From positions 44,485,501 through 44,549,500 of the forward strand of contig CM077595.1 in the NCBI GenBank assembly GCA_039654915.1: a stretch of DNA of 64,000 nucleotides, given 5' to 3'. The position numbers and the translations under genes are program-made. This stretch comes from Aquilaria yunnanensis. Its lineage: Eukaryota > Streptophyta > Magnoliopsida > Malvales > Thymelaeaceae. Positions 22,935 through 34,519 of the stretch are shown piece by piece. How positions within the stretch are numbered: the first letter of the stretch is position 1; each line of letters opens with the position of its first letter. Under the pieces are notes generated by a model, which had not been told where the DNA came from, ran no database searches, and worked only from the letters and a program-made list of their open reading frames with translations.

Positions 22935-23988
22935 TGTTATGGCCTTTCTAGTGGGAGGCCAAATTGAGGAAGGTAAAGTGTTTTAAATTAAGTCTATAAC
23001 CTTAATTCAAGTTTGCATAGCAAGAATAGAGAAGTTTAGCAAACTTCACTAAGTTCCGAGAAGAATAAAGCGCTGAACGAAGTTTAGGGGAAAAATGGTA
23101 ATTTTGCATCCTCAATAGCTGAGACGAGTCCCGGGTGTTTTAAAATGAATTTTTATAACTTAAGTTTCAACCTTAACTCCAACTTAAAGAATAGACAAGA
23201 ATTTAATCAAGAATCATTAAGTTACAAAAGATGGGGGTTTATTTGTAACAAGCTTAATACTTTGATGGCCTTTGGGGTTAAGTGAGGGTTTAAGAGAGGA
23301 AAGTGAGACTATGGCTGCCATAATCTCGTTTCCATCCTTCTCACCCTCATTTTGCTCTCAAATTAAGCTTGGAATCAAGTGTTCTTGGTGTCAATATGTC
23401 TAATTCAAAGTATCTAAGCTTGGAGGAGTGCATTTCAAGCTTGAAACCATGATTTTGAAGCTTGGAAGATCATTTTTCCCATATCCCCTATGTTTGAACG
23501 AGCTAAGGAATGTGTTCTTGATTGAATTCATGTTTATTAGTTTGTTTGAAGCTTCGGTTTTGGTTAGAGAACGAAGTTTTCATGATTTGTGCTTTGTTTT
23601 TGGATTGGAATTGGTGTAGAACTTTGGTGAGCTTGGTTGGTTGAAAAGGAGATTGATTCTTGCTTGTTACTTGGAGTTGAGGTAAGGGAGTTATGTTTTC
23701 AAATTCAATTAATGCTTTTGGCTTGAGTTTGCTTAAAGGAATTGAGTGATTCTAGCAATAACATTAGTTAAAGGTTTTGGTTGAATCATGATGGACTAGG
23801 AGATTTGGGATTATTGAATTGATGTTACAAGACATCATAGATTGGCTTGTGAAAGTTGGTTGTGATTTATGCAACATGTTCTATGTGTGTATAAAATTTG
23901 GAGGCATTCCAAGCATGTTTGATATGTGTAGGAAGTGTCCAAAGTTCATAGCAGCAAAATTAGAGTTTTCTGGGCATTTTGTAGGTTT

Positions 23989-24082
23989 GGCGATGCGTCG
24001 CCAATCCCCACGAGTTCCCTTGATGCATCGCCAAGACCTCAGAAAATTGGCAGAACGTCGACAACTGTGGCGACGCGTCGCC
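23989..24082 (+). repeat. GGCGACGCGTCGCC palindromic module, 5' LTR of F
   Basis: Four spaced units: GGCGATGCGTCGCC at 23989, GATGCATCGCC at 24022, AACGTCGAC at 24054 and GGCGACGCGTCGCC at 24069. The last is a perfect 14-bp palindrome. The offset from the LTR start is 1.05 to 1.15 kb. Confidence 0.75.
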
Positions 24083-24978
24083 AAGATAGTATTTGACACC
24101 TGGTTTTGTTTTTGGCATAACTTTTTGCTCCGGTGTCCGATTGAGGTGATTCAAGATTCCACATGAAGCTAAGAGGGAGTACTATCACCTCTTTGTTTTA
24201 AAAACACTTAAAATGCCCCATTTTTAGATTTATATTAACTCAAAGTGAAGGTAAGTTTTAAAGTAAACTATCTTGCAATGATCACAACAAGGTATTACTA
24301 GCCCAGGTGAGAGGTTTAGAACCCTTGGCAACCTAGCCGTGCTGTAGCCATGAGGTTGCAAGGTGAAACCTTGTTCATCTAGTCTTCAAGGAGGTCTTAT
24401 GGCCCAGTCTACAAAAGTTCCATCATGATTCCCCTGCACAACAACTAAGGGAAGGCTACATGGTTGCGTCAGTAAGCTACGGCTTACTTGGAGCGAGTTA
24501 GTGGCCATAACTCACTAGGCATGGACTGACGCCCTGTGAGGAGGACAAGTTTGAGGAGAGGTCTCAAAGGCCTAATTATATGTGCATATATCAGACCCTT
24601 ATGCTGTGTGAGCCGCAGCAAGTTTACATATGTTTATCATATGTCCAGTCCCAGTAATTTTCTTACAGTACATAGAAGACCCTTTACTGAGAATGTTGAA
24701 TTCTTACTTCCTAGTTATGTTGTGCAGAGACAGAAGTTGTTGGCCCGAGTAATCATTGAGGATTATCGCGGTATTGCTCTTTTGTGTGTATAGGTATGGC
24801 ACTTGAGAATCTCAATGATTCTAGTCTACATGGGTACTTGTTGATTAAGTAACAGTACTAACTAGTGTCTTCCTTTGGCTGCAGAGCCTAGTAGCACTTG
24901 GACAAGGCCTTTTGAGACTCACCACTGGGACGTGTATCCAACGTGTGAGTTAAGTCAAGAAGATCTCAGTAGAGGCTT

Positions 24979-24990
24979 GTATTTATAATA
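24979..24990 (+). promoter_or_regulatory. TATA-like site in the LTR of F
   Basis: GTATTTATAATAC, about 380 bp before the LTR end. The 3' LTR has GTATTTATACAATAC at about 32165. The position suits the U3/R border of a 2.4-kb LTR. The LTRs of A carry a decayed version in the corresponding place. Confidence 0.5.
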
Positions 24991-25373
24991 CAGTTAGCTG
25001 CCTCCATAAACTATGTTTTGAGGAGTCCTAGACTCTAGGATTGCTCTTGGGTGAGGGCATTAGCCTACTTTATGTATGAATGTTCTCACGAGTTGTTATG
25101 TGTAGTAAATTCGCACAAATGTTGATTTTGTACGCTTTGGCTATTTGTACTTAGTTTTTATGAAATTACTCGGCCAAGTTAGTGTTTTATGGTTTTAATA
25201 AACCAAGTCAAAGCATAACAGCATGCATCTTGCATCTTGCATATTCTAGGTTAATCAACTAGTATCGTGGGATTTTAATCCGTACACATATACAGCTAGC
25301 CAATTGCAATCCATCGTGAGACCAGTTCTCACAGGCTTCATGGGCAGGGGCCAAGGACAATCGTGTTAGTTTT

Positions 25374-25385
25374 TGGTATCAGAGC
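25374..25385 (+). other. Primer-binding site of element F
   Basis: TGGTATCAGAGC, a perfect initiator-Met-tRNA complement, five bases after the 5' LTR. Confidence 0.95.
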
Positions 25386-25512
25386 TTAGAGCTCATTACA
25401 TAGATATTGGAGGCTAAGGGTGAGATCTGGTTTGGAATGTCCAAGTGCTAGGAAGTTAGTATTGACCAACATCTGGGGAATGTATGTTGTCTGGCTTTGG
25501 TTGTAGGTTGCT

Positions 25513-26560
25513 ATGGTTGACACTTAGTTAGAAGCTGCAAGGGGAACTAGGGAACCTGGTGAGGGTTCTAGTGACCCAGTTGTGGCAAGGCTAGATGAGA
25601 TATCCAGGGTATTATAGGGGTTGACATAGACTATGGCCCAAGTGGCATAGGGCATGAACACCCTTGTGATTGAGATGTTCAGAGATTATGAGGATAGAGG
25701 TGTTGTCCAGGAAGAGAATGACCCACAACAGGATCAGGAAAGGCATGCTGAGCAACAGCAAGTGCCTAGGGCTCATGAACGCAGAAATCATTGTTGGAGA
25801 AATTTATGACTGTTGATCCACCGAGCTTTGATAGGACAGGTGATCCCGACAGAGCAAAGGACTGGTTGTCTAGGATGAATAGACTTTTCACTTGTGGTGG
25901 TTATGAATCAGAGCAGAAGATGACCTTAGTACCTTTCTTTCTGAGAGGAAGGGCTAGTCTATGGTGGGATGATGTGGTGGAGATACTGAGGGAAAGTAAT
26001 GGTACTCGCCCAGAGCACAAGAAAAAGGTGCTCAAGTGGTCAGACTTTGAAAAGAAGTTCCGACAGGAGTATATTAGTGAAGCTACACAGGAACAGAGGA
26101 GGATTCAGTTTGAGAATCTGATATAGGGAGAGATGTCTGTGCAAGACTATGAGCAATGCTACAACTCACTCTTTGGGTATGCTCCATACATAATTGGGAA
26201 TGATGATTTGAAGGCTAAGAAGTTTTTCCAAGGTTTGAAACCTGTACTTAGGAGATATATGGAGACAGTAGATATCAGGAGTTATTGCTAAGTGGTTCAG
26301 AAGGCGTTGGCCTTAGAAAGAGAATTTGAGGATTTGAGGGCACCTAGCAAAAAGGTGGAAGTTAGACCAGCCAACCTAGGAAAGAGTGCCAGGAAGAGAC
26401 CAGTGGTGGAGAACCAAAATTCTTTCAAGAGAAGGAGGTTTGGTCCTTGTCCTAGGTGTAGGCGGTTTCATGGCAGGAGACCATGCACCTTGGGAACTAA
26501 CACTTGCAATATTTGTGGTCAGAGAGGACATTAGGCAAGGGAATGCTCAAGGGCTCGACC
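25513..26560 (+). pseudogene. gag of element F
   Basis: Start at ATG 25513, conserved with element A. The capsid domain is at 25790-26125 (DPDRAKDWLSRMNRLFTCGGY, GRASLWWDDVVEILRES, FEKKFRQEYISEAT). A basic stretch KKVEVRP..KSARKRP leads to CPRCRRFHGRRPC and a CCHC knuckle CNICGQRGH..REC near 26500-26545. In-frame stops: a TAG four codons after the start, TAGs near 25616, 25626, 25646 and 26124, a TAA near 26290 and a TAG inside the knuckle. Nearly all sit where a Gln (CAG) would fit. Confidence 0.88.
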
Positions 26561-26699
26561 TTTGCCAGGTCCGCCCCGAAATTTACCCCGTGCACCCCTT
26601 ACCATAGGGAATTGGCCCGATGTAGCCGCAGTAGCAGTTGAGCCAAGGGTTTTCACCCTGGGCAGTCAGGTGACCAGAGAACCAACCGCCGTTCGAGGT

Positions 26700-27263
26700 A
26701 ATTTTACTTTTTAGAATGGTAGTGTTAGAGTGCTATTTGATACGGGAGCTACTCTTTTAGTGATATCTTCTACCTTGGTAGATAAGTTTAAATTGCTGCG
26801 GGAAATCTCGGGTGAGTTGAGACTCATCAGGATTGCAAGGAGGGGTTTTATTGTGACGAATGAAGTGGTTACTAGGTATCCCTTGCAGTTAGGTGACCAT
26901 GATTTTCATTGGGAATCGTGGGTGATAGAATTGAGGTCTTATGACATAGTGTTGGGAATGGATTGGCTAAGTAAGCATAAGGCACAAATTGACTGTGCGA
27001 ATCACTCAGTCAACATTATTGATGCTCAAGGAGCTAGAGTGACTTACACAGGAGGATTGGCGTATAGTGCTAAGAGTTTGCACCTTAGACTTATGGATAC
27101 CATCCCTATAGTTGGTGAGGAAGAGTATTATTCGTTGAATGGAGTCACCGTAGAGGAAGAACTTGGAAAGATTCCAATAGCCAATCAGTTTCCTGAAGTG
27201 TTTCTAGTAGAGTTACCTAGGTTACCACCTAAGAGGGATACTGAGTTTGCAATCCATCTCTAG
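26700..27263 (+). pseudogene. Protease of element F
   Basis: VRVLFDTGATLLVISS (26720-26770) is an intact aspartic protease signature, DTG included. The second conserved strand is [20 protein letters not shown]. The linker to RT ([23 protein letters not shown]) ends at a TAG near 27261 where the family has a Gln. The protease would cut the Gag-Pol polyprotein. The domain itself looks complete, but it is downstream of gag stops. Confidence 0.85.
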
Positions 27264-28610
27264 CCTGGAGTTGAACGTATTTCAGGACCACCTTATAGGA
27301 TGTCAGCTCCTGAGATGGATGAGTTAAAGAAGCAGTAGGAGGAACTGCTAGAGAAAGGCTTTTATAAGGCCTAGTGTATCACCATGCGGGGCTCCGGTGT
27401 TATTTGTGAAGAAGAAAGACGGAACTTTTAGATTGTGCATTGACTATAGGAAGTTGAATATAGTGACAATAAAGAATATGTATCCACTTCCTAGAATTGA
27501 TGATCTGTTTGATAGACTCAGAGGAGCAAAAGTGTTTTCTAGAATTGATCTTCGGTCTATGTATTCTCAGATTAGAGTTAAGGAGGAGGATATCATGAAA
27601 ACTGATTTCAGAACAAGGTATGGACACTATGAATATGCAGTTATGCCGTTTGGTGTGACGAATGCTCCAGTAGTATTCATGGAAGCCATGAATATGATCT
27701 TTAAGCCATTTTTGGATCAGTTTGTTGAAGTTTTCATCAATGACATTTTGGTATATTCACAGTCTACATCAGAACATGAAAAGCACCTTAGAACAGTTTT
27801 GCAAGTGCTGAAGGATAATCAGTACTATGCAAAGTTGTCTAAGTGTGAATTTTTGTCCGAGAGGATCCAGTTTTTGGGGCATATCATTAGTGCTCAGGGT
27901 TTGTTAGTTGATCCTGAAAAGGTTTAGGCAGTAGTTGAGTTGAAGAGATCAACTACAGTTACAGAGCTCAGGAGTTTCTTGGGTTTGGCAGGTTACTACA
28001 GACGCTTCATAGAGAAATTCTCTGTGATAGCTATACCATTGACAGCGTTGACCAAGAAGACTCAAAGGTTTGAGTGGACATAGAAGTGTGAAGAAGCTTA
28101 CATGGAGTTGAAGGAGATATTGACTAGTGCACCTATACTTGTTTTGCCAGATCCGAACAAAGCTTTTACAGTGTATACTGATGCATCTGGTTCTGGTTTG
28201 GGATGTGGATTGATGTAGGACAGTCAGGTGATTGATTATGGTTCAAGACAGCTAAGGCCTAATGAATTGAACTATCTTGTTCATGATTGTGAGCTAGCAG
28301 GAGTAATTTTTGCATTGAAGTTGTGGAGGCATTACTTGATGGGGAGGTCGTTTAGAATCTTCACCAATCATAAGAGTTTGAAGTATCTGTTCACCTAGAA
28401 GGATCTAAACATAAGGCAGTGGCGATGGATTGAATACATAAAGAATTATGATTGTTCGATTGAGTACTGTACTGGTAAGGGAAATGTGGCAGCAGATACA
28501 TTGAGCCAGAAGTACACGGGAGTGACCCTATCTAAGAATCAGGCTACGAACTCCTTTGAAGAAGTATTGAGGGATTTTTTCTTAGCTTTGCATGAATTAT
28601 GGCAAAGTTG
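27264..28610 (+). pseudogene. Reverse transcriptase and RNase H of element F
   Basis: RT runs from [19 protein letters not shown] (27400-27455) through [12 protein letters not shown] (motif A, Asp kept) and [12 protein letters not shown] to motif C at 27733-27744. Motif C reads FIND instead of FIDD/FVDD: codon 27739-27741 is AAT, so a catalytic Asp is Asn. RNase H starts around YTDASGSGLGCG (28180) and runs to the WIEYIKNYDCSIEYCTGKGNVAADT block (28430-28500). TAG stops near 27337, 27367, 27926, 28081, 28217 and 28397, plus a one-base shift near 27365, disable it. Confidence 0.9.
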
Positions 28611-28611
28611 A

Positions 28612-29600
28612 GAAAAATCCCTAGTCTACATTCTGGAAGTGTAGTCAGCTTGGTTAGTCAGAGTTAAAGAAGCTCAGATGAAAGATCTGTTGTTGAAGAA
28701 AATTTCAGGAGAAACGAAACTTGGCACTATGAGGAAGGAATTCAGATACAATGCTGAAATACTACATTATGGAGATCATCTCTATGTACCGAATGTGGAA
28801 GGGCTTAGGCAGCAAGTCCTACAGGAGGCACATAGTAGTACTTTGAATATCCACCCCGGTGTTAGTAAGATGTATCAAGATTTGAAGACACATTTTTTGT
28901 GGCCAGGATTGAAAAGGGACATAGGAGGACATGTGGCAAGGTGTCTGACATGTCAGATGGTTAAAGCTAAACATCAGAAGCCAGCAGGCACACTTCAGAG
29001 TTTACCTCTGCCAATGAGGAAATAGGGATCCGTTACTATGGATTTTCTAGTGGGATTACCGAATACTTGGAGTCAGCATGATGCTATATGGGTAGTGCAT
29101 GATAGACTGATGAAGTTGGCACATTTCATACCTATCAGAATCAGTTATACATTGGAGAAGCTGGCTCAGTTGTATCTTAAGGAGATTGTGAGACTCCGTG
29201 GGATACCGGATCAGATTATATCTGATAGAGATCCTCGGTTTACATCACAATTTTGGAATGCTTTTCAGGAAGCATTGGGAAGTAAAGTTAGTCTTAGTAC
29301 TGCTTTTCATCCTCCGACTGATGGGCAATTTGAGAGAGTGATTCAGACTTTGGAGGATATGTTACGGATGTGTTCTATTGATTTCAAAGGTGATTGGGAT
29401 CAGCATCTACCACTGATCAAGTTTGCTTACAATAACAGTCATCAAACTGTTATTGGTATGGCACCATATGAGGCTCTGAATGGAAGACGATGTATGACAC
29501 CTCATTGTTGGGCAGATCCTTCAGACAGAGCAGTTATTGGTCCTGAGATTATCATTGATACCATAGCTAAGGTCAAGTTAACTTAGAAGTGAATTAAAGC
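28612..29600 (+). pseudogene. Integrase of element F
   Basis: Zinc-binding domain in 28678-29025: HSSTLNIHPGVSKMY with the two His, then CLTCQMVKAKHQKP with the two Cys. The catalytic core opens with MDFLVGLPN (29038, first Asp), has SDRDPRFTSQFWNAF (second Asp) at about 29220-29260 and the Glu in DGQFERVIQTLEDM at about 29320-29355. The D,D-35-E triad is therefore present. A TAG at 29023 replaces the usual Trp of the linker, and stops near 29584 follow. It inserts cDNA into chromatin. Confidence 0.88.
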
Positions 29601-30173
29601 AGCCAATGACAGGCAGACCAAGTATGCAAATTTGAGGACAAGAGACTTGAGTTTTGAAGTTCGGGACCAGGTACTTCTGAAAGTGTCGCCTATGAAAGGA
29701 GTTAGCCGTTTTGGGCAAAGAGGCAAGTTAGCTCCTAGGTATATTGGACCTTATGAAATATTGGAGAAGATAGGGAAAGTTGTTTACGGTTAGCATTACC
29801 ACCTAACCTATCTCAAGTGCATAACGTGTTTCACACTAGTCTACTCAGAAAATGCACAGTGGAACCGGGACAAGTAGTTAATCCTTCAGTGATACCCATT
29901 CAGGAAGACTTAACCTACGAGGAGAAACCTGTTCAGATACTTGATAGGCAAGTCAAAAAATTGTGGACTAAGTGGATTCCGATGGTAAAGATCCTTTGGT
30001 CTAACCATAGTGAGGAAGAGGTTACCTGGGAGACGGAGCAGGATATGCTGAAAAGGTATCCTAGTATTTTTCCAGAGTTGCAGCGAAATTTGGGGGACCA
30101 AATTCAAGAAGGAGGGGAGAATGTTATGGCCTTTCTAGTAGAAGGCAAAATTAAGGAAGGTAAAGTATTTTAA
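29601..30173 (+). pseudogene. Integrase C-terminus and chromodomain-like tail of element F
   Basis: Contains the basic C-terminal domain (VRDQVLLKVSPMKGVSRFG-like, YIGPYEILEKIGK) with a one-base loss near 29785, then the frame 29817-30173 with NVFHTSLLRKCTVEPGQVV and a chromodomain-like segment ILDRQVKKLWTKWIPMVKIL followed by WSNHSEEEVTWE. Such tails in Tekay elements are thought to bias integration to heterochromatin. Reading continues beyond the polypurine tract into the LTR. Confidence 0.85.
30108..30120 (+). other. Polypurine tract of element F
   Basis: GAAGGAGGGGAGA, two bases before the LTR start TGTTATGG at 30122. Confidence 0.9.
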
Positions 30174-32548
30174 ATTAAGTTTATAACCTTAATTCGAGTT
30201 TACATAGCAAGAATAGAGAATTTTAGCAAACTTCACTAAGTTGCGAGAAAAATAAAGCATTAAACAAAGTTTAGCAGTAAAATGGTAATTTTGCATCCTG
30301 AATAGCTGGGATGAGTTTTGAGTGTTTTAAAATGACTTTTTATAACTTAACTTTCAACCTTAACTCAAACTTAAAGAATAGACAAGAATTTAATCAAGAA
30401 TCACTAAGTTATAAAATATGGGGGTTTATTTGTAACAAGGACAATACTTTGATGGCCTTTGGGGTTAAGTGAGGGTTTAAGAGAGGAAAGTGAGACTATG
30501 CCTGCCATAATCTCATTTCCAGCCTTCTCACCCTCATTTTGCTTTCAAATTAAGCTTGGAATCAAGTGTTCTTGGTATCAAGAGGTGTAATTCAAAGTAT
30601 CTAAGCTTGGAGGAGTACATTTCAAGCTTAAAACCATGATTTTGAAGCTTGGAAGAGCATTTTCCCGTATCCCCTATGTTTGAGCGAGATAAGGAATGTG
30701 TTCTTGATTGAATTCATGTTTATTAGTTAGTTTGAAGCTTCGGTTTTGGTTAGAGAATGAAGTTTTTGTGATTAGTGCTTTGTTTTTGGATTGGAATTGG
30801 TGTAGAACTTTGGTGAGCTTGGTTGGTTGAAAAGGAGATTGATTCTTGCTTGTTACTTGGAGTTGAGGTAAGGGAGTTATGTTTTCAAATTCAATTAATG
30901 TTATTGGCTTGAGTTTGCTTGAAGGAATTGAGTGATTCTAGCAATAGCGTTAGTTAAAGGTTTTGGTTGAATCATGATGGACTAGGAGATTTGGGAGGAT
31001 TGAATTGATGTTACAAGACATCATAGACTGGCTTGTGAAAGTTGGTTGTGATCTATGCAACATGTTCTATGTGTACATGAAATTTGGAGGCATTCCAAGC
31101 ATGTTTGATATGTGTAGGAAGTGTCCAAAGTTCATAGCAGCAAAACTGGAGTTTTCTGTGCATTTCGCAGGTTTGTCAATGCGTCGCCAATCCCCACAAG
31201 TTCCCACGATGTGTCGCCAAGACCTCAGAAAATTGGCAGAATGTCGACAATTGTGGCGACGCGTCGCCAATACAGCATTTGATACCTGGTTTTTTTTTTG
31301 GCATAACTTTTTGCTCCATTGTCCGATTGAGGTGATTCAAGATTCCACGCGAAGCTAAGAAGGAGTAATATCACATCCATGCTTTAAAAACACTTAACAT
31401 GCCCCAGGTTTAGATTTATACTAACTCAAAGTGAAGGTAAGTTCTAAAGGAAACTATGTTGCAATGATCACAACAAGGTATTACTAGCCCAGGTGAGAGG
31501 TTTAGAACCCTTGACAACCTAGCCATGCTGTAGCCATGAGGTTGCAAGGTGAAACCTTGTTCATCTAGTCTACAAGGAGGTCTTATGGCCTAGTCTACAA
31601 AAGTTCCATCATGATTCCCTTGCACAACAACTAAGGGAAGGCTACATGATAGCATCAGTAAGCTACTGCTTACTAGGAGCGAGTTAGTGGCTAGAACTCA
31701 CTAGGCACGGTGTGACGCCCCGTGAGGAGGACTAGTTTGAGGAGAGGTCTCAAAGGCCTAGTTATATGTGCATATATCAGATCCTCACGCTACGTGAGCT
31801 CGCAGCAAGTTTACATATGTTTATCATATGCCAGTCCTAGTAATTTTCTTGCAAGTACATAGAAGACCCCTTACTGAGAATGTTGAATTCTCACACCCTA
31901 CTTATGTTGTGCAGAGACTGAAGTTGTTGGGCCGGGTAATCGTTGAGGATTATCGTGATATTGCTCTTTTGTGTGTACAGGTATGGCGCTTGGGAATCTC
32001 AATGATTCTAGTCTACATAGGTACTTGTTGGTTAAGTAACAGTACTAACTAGTGTCTTCCTTTGGCTGTAGAGCCTAGTAGCACTTGGACAAGGGTTTTG
32101 AGACTCGCCAGTAGGACGTGTATCCAAGGTGGGAGTTAAGTCGAGAAGATCTCAATAGAGGCTTGTATTTATACAATACACTTAGCTGCCTCCATAAACT
32201 ATGTTTTGAGGAGTCTTAGACTCTAGGATTGCTCTTGGGTGAGGGCATTAGCCTACTTTATGTATGAATGTTCTCATGAGTTGTTATGTGTAGTAAATTC
32301 ACACAAATGTTGATTTTGTATGCTTTGGCTATTTTTACTTATTTTTGTGAAATTAATTGTCCAAGTTAATGTTTTATGGTTTTAATAAACCAAGTCAAAG
32401 CATAATAGCATGCATCATGCATATTCTAGGTTAATCAACTAGTATCATGGGATTTTAATCCGTGCACATATACAGCTAGCCAATTGCAATCCACCTTGAG
32501 ACCAGCTCTCATAGGCTTCCTGGGCAGGGGCCAAGGATGGCTGTGTCA
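30122..32548 (+). repeat. 3' LTR of element F
   Basis: 2427 bp, pair of 22935-25368, ending GGCTGTGTCA. It is followed by the TCACT duplication and then by exon 1 of E's antisense gene. Confidence 0.95.
31175..31268 (+). repeat. GGCGACGCGTCGCC palindromic module, 3' LTR of F
   Basis: Same four-unit module as at 23989-24082. The last unit is unchanged (31255-31268), and the others carry C-to-T or G-to-A changes (GTCAATGCGTCGCC, GATGTGTCGCC, AATGTCGAC). The offset from the LTR start is 1.05 to 1.15 kb. Confidence 0.75.
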
Positions 32549-32553
32549 TCACT

Positions 32554-34275
32554 AATGAAGGCATATCGAAGCCCTTGGTTGATGTGAAGAAAGCATGGTT
32601 GGTCATGCTCCTTCAGGCGAACTTACGTACTCGGCACTTAAGGAGAGTAAGCTCCTTTTCAATTTTTGTTGCTTATACCTTTTTGTACTTACATTGATGT
32701 TCTTCTTTTTGCAGAGATGGGTGCTAAGTCTGTAGCCTTCTACAAGAGTCTCTTTCTTGGCCAGGCCGAGAAGGGGTAGCAACAGATGAAGAAGGTGCTG
32801 AAGAGGAAAAAGGCACTGGCTAGATCGTGTTCAGCATCGAAGTCAAGGAAAGTTCAAGAGGACTCCCTTCCACCTCATCCTGAACATCAAGTAGAGGTAC
32901 TTAACCGAAATCCTTTGCATGCTGACCCACCTTTAGTGCTGGCTATCCACTATACCCTTCTAAGTCGTAATACTACTGCTGAGGCCCTGGGGACATCGTT
33001 GGCGGAGTTGTCTGCCAAAGAGGGTCAGGAGCTGTGAAGCCAGAAAGGCAAAGACATCCCCGCCAAGGGGTTGGACGTTAGCGATTCTGACGAAGAAGGC
33101 CCTAAACTTCAACAAGGTTTGTCCCTTAGCCATTCATCTATGATTTTGGGATTTTAGACCTTGTAGATGAATGGTTATGGGATAACGTTATAATTGAACT
33201 TCGACGTGATTTTGTAGATGAGCAAGCCAGGCTCCATGGGTGGCCGAACACGCTCCGAAAAGGGCCCTTCGGGATTCAAAAATCTTAAAGGACAAGGTTC
33301 CAAGGGACCCATTCTGGACCTTAACAGAGGACATGGATTTATTTTCCGAAGATGGTCAGAAAATGGCCCCTTAATTGGCAAGAGGCATTATGACTAATGC
33401 CACTTTCCAGTGTTTGATGAAGGAGTGTCTAACCGAGGTGGTCCGAGCATTGAGGATCTCCGAGCATGCTGCCCAGGTAGACCTTAATCGTTGAGGACTT
33501 AGAAAAATTTTGAGCTTTTGGTGCTTTTGATCCACATTCAGGATCCTCCCTTTTGTAGCTTTTGGCATACAGTGGATACTTCTGGGCTTGGGTTGCTAAA
33601 CAATATTTGCTCCAAAGTCGATCAGAAGTGAACTTGGCCAAGGCCAAGGAGCTTTTTGCGAGCTTAGTCATTAAGTATGGTGAGCTCAACAAAATTGCAA
33701 AGGAGGACTTGGCCAGTCTTTGGGGAGAGGTGCTTAAGAGCCAAAATGAGCTATTGGAGGACTTTTCTTCCAAAGTGTTAAACCTTGGCTCATGGGTGGT
33801 GGCGCTGACTTAGGTGAATGAGGACTTTCAAAAGGAGAAGGAGGAAGCCATTGCCAATCTTACATAGGCATTGGGGCTCAATGCCGAATTCATAGCCGAG
33901 ATCGATCGACTGAAGAAGGAAAAGAAGAAAAAGAAAAAGAAACTGGGGAAAGAGGTCGAAACTCTTAAGAACGAACTAGAGGATTTGAAGGTGGAGAAAG
34001 CTAAGTCCGATGAGGTGACTAAGTCCTCGTATCAGGATGATTTTTGCCTTGCCTGTCATCAGGTTCTCTCCAAGTATCTCAACTTAGACCTCTCATTCCG
34101 GCGAGTGCTTGACATTCCTGAAAGACCATCTTCGGAGTGGTCAAGCATAAAATTTCTCAACCTTCCAATCCTTCAGCCTTTCATGACCGAAGTTGGCACG
34201 GATTACGATGACAAGGCTAAAGATGACCAGGTGGAGGATGCTAAAGACCCAGTAGATGGGCAAGACAAGCAATAG
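32554..34275 (+). pseudogene. Antisense gene of E, remaining exons
   Basis: After element F the gene resumes at 32554 and exon 1 ends at 32646. A 68-bp intron with GTAAGC and TTTTTGCAG borders (32647-32714) is followed by exon 2, MGAKSVAFYKSLFLGQAEKG. The same junction and intron place occur in B (49532-49604). Further probable introns: about 33117-33220 and about 33477-33558. The last part (33562-34275) is a coiled coil rich in Lys and Glu (KKEKKKKKKKLGKEVETLKN) ending with YQDDFCLACHQVLSKYLNLD, the counterpart of B's FQDGFCLARHQILQKF. Several stops (near 32778, 33037, 33814, 33867) break it. Function unknown. Confidence 0.72.
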
Positions 34276-34519
34276 GCCCTTTTTTTTTGTACTTTGTACT
34301 TCATCATTTGAACTTAATGGAACTTTCGCATCTTTCATTTGAAACTTTGGGCAAGTCCCTGATTGATATGACTTCAGACATTATATTCATCCTTCGGCGT
34401 TTAACCATCTTTATTGATGTGTCGTATCTTCCTTCAAGGATTTACCACCTTAGTCCCTTTGAAAGTTTCACGACCATCTTCTATCAACCTTCTTCAGAAG
34501 ACTTTCATTTGAAAAGTAG

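Larger units (their letters stand above)
22935..25368 (+). repeat. 5' LTR of element F
   Basis: 2434 bp, TGTTATGG to CGTGTTA. It holds the palindromic module at 23989-24082 and a TATA-like site at about 24980. An open frame of 115 codons (23819-24166) persists in both LTRs but has no recognisable domain and runs through the palindromes. I treat it as incidental. Confidence 0.94.
22935..32548 (+). mobile_element. Element F: full-length Tekay-like Ty3 retrotransposon
   Basis: 9614 bp with a perfect TCACT duplication (22930-22934, 32549-32553). Order: LTR 22935-25368, primer site 25374-25385, gag, protease, RT, RNase H, integrase, chromodomain-like end, polypurine tract 30108-30120, LTR 30122-32548. 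LTRs begin TGTTATGGCC and end TGTTA or TGTCA. By eye the LTR pair differs at a few percent of sites, fewer than the LTRs of A, so F is younger than A. More than ten in-frame stops and a lost RT catalytic Asp make it non-autonomous now. Confidence 0.95.

Noticed and set aside
23989..24082. CRISPR-like array
   Set aside because: The units are diverged palindromes with unequal spacing inside a plant LTR. No cas genes and no spacers of constant size.
23819..24166. Open frame of 115 codons in the F LTR, repeated at 31005-31358
   Set aside because: It persists because the LTRs are similar. It runs through the palindromic repeats, has no recognisable domain, and the opposite strand is equally open.
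33871..34275. Host gene for a Lys/Glu-rich coiled-coil protein
   Set aside because: It is homologous in place and sequence to the last exon of the antisense gene in B and lies inside element E.
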